Program-made: the position numbers and the translations under genes
From: Serripes groenlandicus
Lineage: Eukaryota > Mollusca > Bivalvia > Cardiida > Cardiidae
Direction of reading: 5' to 3'
Length of the DNA stretch: 64,000 nt
Assembly (NCBI GenBank): GCA_031761405.1
Contig: JASEVX010000001.1
Location: 23,331,270 to 23,395,269, forward strand
Notes under the pieces: model-generated
Database searches by the model: none
Told to the model about the DNA's origin: nothing
Seen by the model: the letters and a program-made list of their open reading frames with translations, nothing else
In this document: positions 26,901 through 35,900 of the stretch, one piece after another
Position numbering within the stretch: the first letter of the stretch is position 1
Layout: the number at the start of each line of letters is the position of its first letter

Positions 26901-29900
26901 ATAAAGCCATACAAAGCAGCCACATTCTTTTGAATGAGAAGATTTTTGAAAGTTTTCACTTTATATAATTTATGAAAGCTCAAGCCTCTGTTTGACATGT
27001 TATTTTTACCAATTAACAAAACTTGATGAAATTTAATAGTGGAACATTTCAAGGAAAATCGACTAGAGAAATGTCAGAGAAGATTTATTTTTTTCACCAA
27101 TCAATAAGGTTTAAACAATTTAAGTAGAAAGTCACTCAAGGAAACTTTTTGCCAATACATCATTTATTCAGACAAGCACTTTCAGAAAAGGTGAGTTTTT
27201 ACCATGATTACCGTGTTTTACAACCAATCAGTATAGCTTGAACAACTTATGCAGAGGGCAAATTTTGGAACATTCTTAAAACAATTTTTAAAGAGGAACA
27301 TTCCTTTGAAGTTTGGCTATAAAGACCCAGTGATTCAATAGGAAATGTTGTTTAAAGAAATTGTTAACAACAACAGCAGACTGACAATGAATTACAACGG
27401 ACGACAGACAACACACGGATGCCGGACAAAAGGTGATAACAATAGCTCACTTTGAACACTTTGAACACTTTGTGCTCGGGTGAGCTAAAAAAACAAACTT
27501 TAAAATGATGAGAAAATCAAATTATAAACAAGAGGCCCAAGACAGTCAGTATTGCTCCACTGCCTTAGGCAGAACAAAAAATCACTTGTTAGCCATATAA
27601 GGCAAAATATCCCCACCCCTGGTGGCCATGTTTTTCAACCAATCAACAATGTTTGAAGGAATCTGATACAGGGTCACCTAAGGAATATTTCTAAAAAAAA
27701 AAATGAAAATCCGTCATATTCTTAAAGTTTTCACTATATCTATATAAGGCAGAACAGCACTGCCCCATGAAGGATATAATTTTCAACCAATTGAAATGGC
27801 TTGAAGGATTCTCATAGAGGGTCACCTGAGGATCATTTTTGCAAAATTATTTGAAAATTGGCCACAAACTTTTATCAGACAATATTTTTAAAGTTTTCTG
27901 TTAGGCCATATAAGACAAAACAGCCCAGTCCCCATGGTGGCCATGTTTTTAGACCAATCATCGTGGCTTGAAGGAACCTGATAGAGGGTCATACAAGGTA
28001 CATTTCTACAAATCCTTTGAAAATCGGCCAACCGGTTTGGGAGATGAAAATTATTTAGTTTTTTTCTTTCAGTTGCCATGGAAAGTAGAATTATGCATGG
28101 ATCAAAATAATTGAAGGATTTTGGTGAGGACATTGAGAGGACTGTGCAAGTTTCATCCCAATTGACCCACTGGTCAAATATGTGTGCAAAAATTGAAATC
28201 AATCTATTAAACAAACAAAATGAATCTGGTCATTTAATGCTCACCTGAGTGTCATGGCTTTGTCTCATAAGGTGTTCCTAAAAAATACTTAGAGAAGTAA
28301 TTTGAAAAACATGTGTCCTCCAGTGTATCCATAATAATTTAATTACTATTGGCCTAGTGACCTACTTTTAGACCCAACATGACCAAATGTTGGGCTTTGC
28401 CTAGATATCACAAAGAAATACATTCTGACAAAGTTTCAACATGCAAAAGAAATAAATAAAACTTAAAAACCACAAACCATTTCCTTCATATACAGTCTAC
28501 TGTAAGCAACTTTGAAAACAATATGCAAGCATTAAACATTTAACTTATTTATATTGACATACCCATGTGTGTCAAATGATTTATACACGGATTTTCACAG
28601 ATTCTCTAAAGACGACTTTTTGTCATTATTTATTTTAGCATTTATATTTTAATTTGTCTAAAAGTAATATCAAATATGCATATGTCAAATATTCAAATAA
28701 TGTATTCCTTCATGCATGTATTTAGTTACATGTCAAAATTAACCAAAATAATGATTAGTGATCAATTTGAGCTTATATGAAGGAAAAGGTTCCGAGCCAA
28801 ACAAAACAAAAAGCACAATACCAATATTTTGAACATCATTCTGGTCGTCAAATGGATTACCCAAGTTTTGATGACTCGTTTCCAACTCAGAGAGACGGTT
28901 TGTGATCTCGGAGAATTTGGCAGAGAGATTGACATCTGACTCCTCATCTTCTATGTCATCCAGGTTCCCTATGTCTGCTCTACCCATTGACATTAAGGAT
29001 GCAACACTCTGCATGTCTTCATCACTGCAACAAGAAGGATATTTTTTCATGTGGATCTCAGGGCTCTAGCTAGATAAGGTTCATTTTACACATTCTAAAA
29101 TCCTTATTTGAATCTCAAACCCTATGTTGTGGGTACTCAAAATAATCGACAATCCTTTTGAGTACCCACATCGTAGGGTTTGGTTAAGTAATAAGGGAGA
29201 TATTGTTGGGTAAAGACCAGTTTCCTCCCCCTTACCTAGTTCTCTGTGGGTGTTATCTTGTTGCAATTAATGTCAACTTAACCCTTTCCCTCATATAGAC
29301 GCTTTCTGACGCCTCTGCAACAGACGGCTTTTTGAAAACATAGTGACAAAAGAAGAAATTGCACAAAACGTGCAATTTCTCCTTTCACCACAATGTTTTC
29401 CACTTTTTGTCATAGGTTATCCATTCAAGTATGGACATTTTCTATTTTTTGACAAAATACGTTTAAAGTCGTCTGCTGCGGAATTGTTGTATGAGGGAAA
29501 GGGTTAAATAATCCTATCCTCAGATAGAACTGACTTTTGATCGTCTACAGCAGAGTTCTTATAAAGGAGGTGGGGGTCATTTTCTAAACTGTATCAGAAT
29601 AACAATTTTTCGCTTCTTTTTTTTTCAGATGTTTTTCATTCTGTAGAATAGGAAAATTCAAGAACTTACATAGTTATCTATATCAGAATATATTCAGGTG
29701 TATGTATGCAGGTGTGTTCTGGAAATGAGACTTGAAACTTGACAGGAAAATGACTAATCTTGAAAGGGTAACAATTCCAGTTCATAACTTCAAACATGAG
29801 AGCAAAAATCTAGATAAGGGGCGTTTTGAATGTTCTAAAATTCTTATTTGACCCTCTAATTCTATGTTGTGGGTACTCAAAAGCATCCACTCAATGAGCC

Positions 29901-32900
29901 GATTCTTTTGAGCACCCACATCACAGGTTTTGGTTTGATAATAAGAGAGATATTGCGGGTAAAAGAGCGGTATACCTCTCCTTATCTTGACCTGTTATGG
30001 GAGTGTTAGTGTTGCCTGCCAATAACCATAACCAAATCATAACAGACAGATATACTGACAAACAATGGAGAAGTGATCCAAGGCAGAAGACTAGATTAGG
30101 AAAAGTAAACAGGTCTTGCTTCCACAATATATCTGTTAGCACTCGTTAAAACCTATTTTGTTGGGTACTCAAAAGAATTATCTAACTGAGACGATTCTTT
30201 TGAGTACCCACAACCTAGGTTTTGGAGGTCAAATAAGGATTGTAGCAACATGTAAAATGCCCCTTATATGGGAGCTCTGCATCCAAGGTGGGCCACACAA
30301 AAACAATGTCTCAGCTGGGACTCAGCCTATCAATCCATTTGTGACACAATTTGTTAACCCTTTCCCTTCATACGACAATTCTGCACAGCAGACGACTTTC
30401 AACATATTTTGTCAAAAAATGGAAAATCACTATAATTGAATGGATAACCTATGACTAAAAGTGGAAAACATTGTGGCAAAAGGAGAAATTGCACGTTTTG
30501 TGCAATTTCTTCTTTTGTCACTATGTTTTCAAAAAGCTGTCTGCTGCAGAGGCGTCGGAAAGCGTCTATATGAGGGAAAGGGTTAACAACATAACAATTA
30601 TCATCCAACAGCTTATATCATTGTGTAATTTCTGAGTAATAGAAGTGCATCACCCTTTCAGCATCACATATATGTGTTTTAGTGTAAACCCCATCGGACC
30701 CCTTAAAAAATACATCCATGTTTTATCAAGTAATTATCAGTGAAGGTTCTAGACTGCAAGTAGAAATGCACCCAAGTCATCATAGTAAAAATGTGTAACA
30801 ATACCTCTCTTTTTACCTGTTATGGTTCATATGTAATTAACCCTTTCCCATATATAGATGCTTTCGGATGCCTCTACGACAGACCACTTTTGAAAACATT
30901 ATGGCAAAAGGAGAAATTGCTCATGATGAGCAATTTCTCCATTAGCAACAATATTCACTACTCTTTTCAATAATCATTCAATCATTTATGCAGATTTTCT
31001 ATATTTTGGACTTGATAATTTCAAAGTCGACTGCTGCAGATTAATTAAACTTGGGAAAGGAGAGGTTAAAATAGGGTAAAATATTTTTTATTCAGACTTA
31101 CGTGGCTTTGCCTTCCCTTAGAAACACACAGGACAATGTCACTTTTATTTGTGCTGCTTTAATCTTTCTCGTGGCTGGGTTCAATTTTACTGTGATAGTG
31201 TGTTGGGTAGGAATGTCACTTGCGTAGTCCTTCATATTAACAGATGCTGAAGCAAGCGCCTTTCTTCTACCATTCTTGGATTGCTGTAATGAAATAATGA
31301 GATTTAATCAACAGGGTCCAATTCCATCAACATTACTTAGCGCTAATACTTAAATACTTAATAGCGTATTTCATCAATTTTGTTACCCTTATATGTTGTA
31401 AGACATGAATGGCGGAATGTATTTAACCCTTTCCCTCTCACGACAATTCTGCAGCAGACGACTTTGAACATATTTTGTCAAAAAATAGAAAATCTCTATC
31501 ATTGAATGGATAACCTATGACAAAAAGTGGAAAACATTGTGGCAAAAGCAGAAATTGCTCATTTTGAGCAATTTCTTCTTTTGTCACTATGTTTTTAAAT
31601 AGCCGTCTGCTGCAAAGGCATCAGAAAGCGTCTTTATGAGGGAAAGGGTTAAAGTAGATGACAAATAGTTACCATGCTGACAAACCATTCTTGATAAGAA
31701 ATGAAATATTTTGGCATTTTATTAGGGAAGCAAAAATAATATTATACGCTGTTAAGTATTTAAGTATTACTTAGCGCTATGTAAGGTTGGTGGAACTGGA
31801 CCCAGGTTATGATTCTTAACCCTTTCCCTCATGTAGACGCTTTCTGACGCCTCTGCAGCAGACGGCTTTTTGAAAACATAGTGACAAAAGAAGAAATTGC
31901 ACAAAACGTGCAATTTCTCCTTTTGCCACAATGTTTTCCACTTTTTGTCATAGATTATCCATTGAATTATGGAGATTTTCTATGTTTTGACAAAAAACGT
32001 TCAAAGTCGTCTGCTGCAGAATTGTCGTATGAGGGAAAGGGTTAATAAAATATGGCCTCTAGAGCGTTGAAAAGATTTTTCTCAAATTTGGCCTATTGAC
32101 ATAGATTTGGACCCTGGATGTTCCATATTTGAACTTTGCCTAGATATCATCCACACATACATTCCAATAAAGTTTCAGCTTCCTAGAGTTAAAAATGCCA
32201 AGTCCAATAGATTGTTCCTAAAGTTTAGATTGTTCCTAAATTTTTCCAAGTGATCTACTAGTTTTTGACCCACCATGACTCGTATTGTCTGGATGTTTTC
32301 AAATTACCTGCTGCATATATTTCGTATGTAATAACCAATTAAGTCAGAGCATGAGGGACAGCTGGACATGCAGATAGACAATGTACAGATTGATTGGGGT
32401 TTAAAGCCATTTTAAAGAATATTTCAGTCATATCAAGATGGCCAGTTCACTTCCTCATGAGTGTCCTCACTTTCTCACACATTCTCGACATTAAATACTT
32501 TCCAAGCAACTGGCTGCTTTTCCACATACATTAAGACTGTTAGGCCCGTACAATGGACAATAGAAATGTCAGAACCGAAGAAAGGTGACACAAAATACTT
32601 ACATCTTCCACCACAAAGTACCATTCTTTGTCCTCATATTCTGAGTGTTTGTTGTCTCTAAACAGGGTCACTTGTATCTCTATATTTTCAGGGACTGTCC
32701 AGGAAACCACTCCAAGGTAGGGATTTTGTATGGTTGGTTCCCAGGAATGGAGCTAGATACAGAAAGGAATGATTCATGGTTATACCCATAAACAAGAGGG
32801 CCATGATGGCCCTGGATCGCTCACCTTAATTATACAATGTACTGCAATGCAAAACACATCAAGACAATTATTCTGAATGCAACCTCCACAGTGTTAACAA

Positions 32901-35900
32901 TACTTTCCTTCATTTGGCCTAGTGATCTATATTTTTTACCTGATATGACCCATATTCCAACATGGACTAGATATCATCAAGACAACATTCTGACTAAGTT
33001 TCAACTTGCTCAAAGTAAAAATGCGGCCTCCGGAGTTTGAACAATATTTTCCTTTATTGACCTAGTTTCTGATCCAATATGACCCATATTTGAACTTGAC
33101 CTAGATATAATTCAGACAAACATTCTGACCAAACTTCAAGCTGCTGAAGCAAACAATGCGGCATCCAAAGTGTTCACAAGATTTTCCTTCAATTTGATCT
33201 AGTGACCTAGTTTTTGATCCAGCATGACCCATATTCAAACTTGGCCTACATATCATCAAGAAAAACATTCTGATAAAGTTTTATCATGCTGAAATTAAAA
33301 ATGCAGTATCCGGAGTGTTAACATGATAACCCTTCAATTTGGTCTAGTGACCTAGATTTTAACCCGGCATGACCCATATCCGAACTTGGCCTAGATATCA
33401 TTTATACAAACATTCTGACCAAATTTCAAATTGCTGAAGCAAAAAATGCAGCTTTTACAGAGTTAACAAGATTTTCCCTCAATTTGGCCTAGTGACCTAG
33501 TTTCTGATCCAATATGACCCATATTTGAACTTGAACTAGATATCTTTAAGACAAACATTCTGACAAAATTTCAAGCTACTGAAGCAAAAAATGCGGCATC
33601 CAAAGTGTAAAAAAGATTTTCTTTCAATTTGGGCTAGTGACCTAGTTTTTGACCCGACATGACCCATATTCGAACTTGGCCAGGTCAATATTCTGAACAA
33701 ATTTCAAGCCGCTGAAGCAAAACATGCGGCTTCTACAGAGTTAACAAGATTTTCCCTCAATTTGGCCTGGTGACCTAGTTTCTGACCCAATATGACCCAT
33801 ATTTGAACTTGACCTAGATATATTTAAGACAAACATTCTGACCAAATTTCAAGCTGCTGCAGCAAAAAATGCGGCATCAAAAGTGTTAACAAGATTTTCT
33901 TTCAATTTGACCTAGTGACTTAGTTTTTGACCCGGCATAACCCATATTCGAACTTGACCTAGATATTTTTAAGACAAACATTTTGACAAAATTTCAAACT
34001 GCTGAAGCAAAAATTACGGCCTCTGGAGTGTTAACAAGATTTTCCTTCAATTTGACCTAGTGACCTACTTTTTGACCCAACGTGACCCATGTTCGAACTT
34101 GACCTACATATCATCAAGACAAACATTCTGATAAAGTTTCAATATGCTCAAGTTGAAAATGTGGCCTCCAGAGTGTTAACAAGATTTTCCTTCAATTCGA
34201 CCTAGTGACCTAGTTTTTGACCTCATATCGCCCAGTTTCGAACTTGTCCAAGATTTTATGGAGATGAACGTTCTGATAAACTTTCATGAAGATTGGATGC
34301 AAAATGTAGCCCGTAGAGTGTTAACAAGCTCAAATGTTGACGATGGACGACGGACGACGGACGACGCACGACGCACGACGGACGGACGCCGGACAAAATG
34401 TGATCACAATAGCTCACCTTGCACTTCGTGCATAGGTGAGCTAAAAACAATAACATTAAAATGTAAATATTTAATTGTAATACAGAGGACTCCTTAAGGA
34501 TGAGTAAACTGTCTTTTCCCCCTATATTACTCTTGTTACCCTATCTAGAGCTATGTTAAATACATGTATATTTTTCTGCATAACCTACATTTCTACGAAT
34601 AATTGGATCATAAATAGAGGATCTTACATGAGTGCTTATTTGTTATTGTTTTTATGAAACGAGTCGACGAGTTTCATAAAAACAATATCAAATAAGCACG
34701 AATGTAAGATTCTATTTATCACATACCACCATAAAAAGATTGTTTTCAATCTTTAAATCGATCTTTCTTCGTCCTCATGTAAACAGTGACCGAAGTTCAC
34801 CCAGAAGTTCAAATGCATACTTCCACTGTAAAAAGTAGTCCCTATTAATAACCTTTTGATTTTATACAAAATTAGCAACAAGGCACTTATAACATTTCAT
34901 TTATCTAGATTTATTCTCTTTAAACAATATTTTTAATAAATGCCGACATTCAGAACAATTATAAACAATATGATGTCATTTAAAGTGACGTCACATACGT
35001 GCTGTGAATCGGCTATTTATGTAACTAGTTACGTATGATATTTATGTCACTGCTTTATGTCACTCCTGGAGCGCAAGTTATGAGATAAATATAATCATTT
35101 TTTGCTGTCTTCACAGTCAATGCCACACTTGAGAAAAGAACATTTTAAAGACCTTTTTATTGGAAGACTGTTTTTTTTTTACAAATACAAATAGGAAAAT
35201 ATTAATAGTTAACATTACAATAGTTAATGTACAATGACTATTGAAACTGTCTTGAAATCTATTAATAAATTAAAGTCCAAGATTGATCAAGATTGATTGC
35301 ACGCCACTTTAAAAAAAAAAATTGGTTATATCACAGTGTTTCCTGGTGAAGTTACCAGTATTACTGGTCCATTTATCCTGACATCAGCCAGTCAGTCCAT
35401 ATGCGAACCCCACCACCCTGAGCGCCAGTGAGGGCAGGAATTACTACCATTTTTAAAGTTGTTAAAGTCCAAGAAGGCAATAATAACTCGTAGAGGTATA
35501 TTCCAACAGCACTCAAATTTGAATGTGGCCTGTATCAAGTCATAATACAACTTCCCACCAACATTATTCTGCATACATTCCATTCCAAAAGAAAACCAAC
35601 AGAAACTAATTCCATTGGAATGACAGCTGAGAGCAACATTATATGGCAAGTCTTGCGGAGGCATGAAAATAATGTCCTTTACCATGGTAGATTTCCTTCT
35701 GTTTCGTCTTGTCCATACTATACATATTTTGTTGGGTTGCCTGCAAAAGATTTATAGGATACATTTTTATAACAAAGCTCACATAAGGCAGCATATTCAA
35801 CAGAGCAGGTATTATTTGCAAAAGAAAACTTCATATAAAAAGAGTTATATGTATATATATTGACGACAAGTGCATTGTCTGAAAATGTAGTGTACTGTTT

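Noticed and set aside
2900..34440. Arrays of regularly spaced repeats as CRISPR
   Set aside because: Units are 145-320 bp without short spacers, and the genome is eukaryotic.
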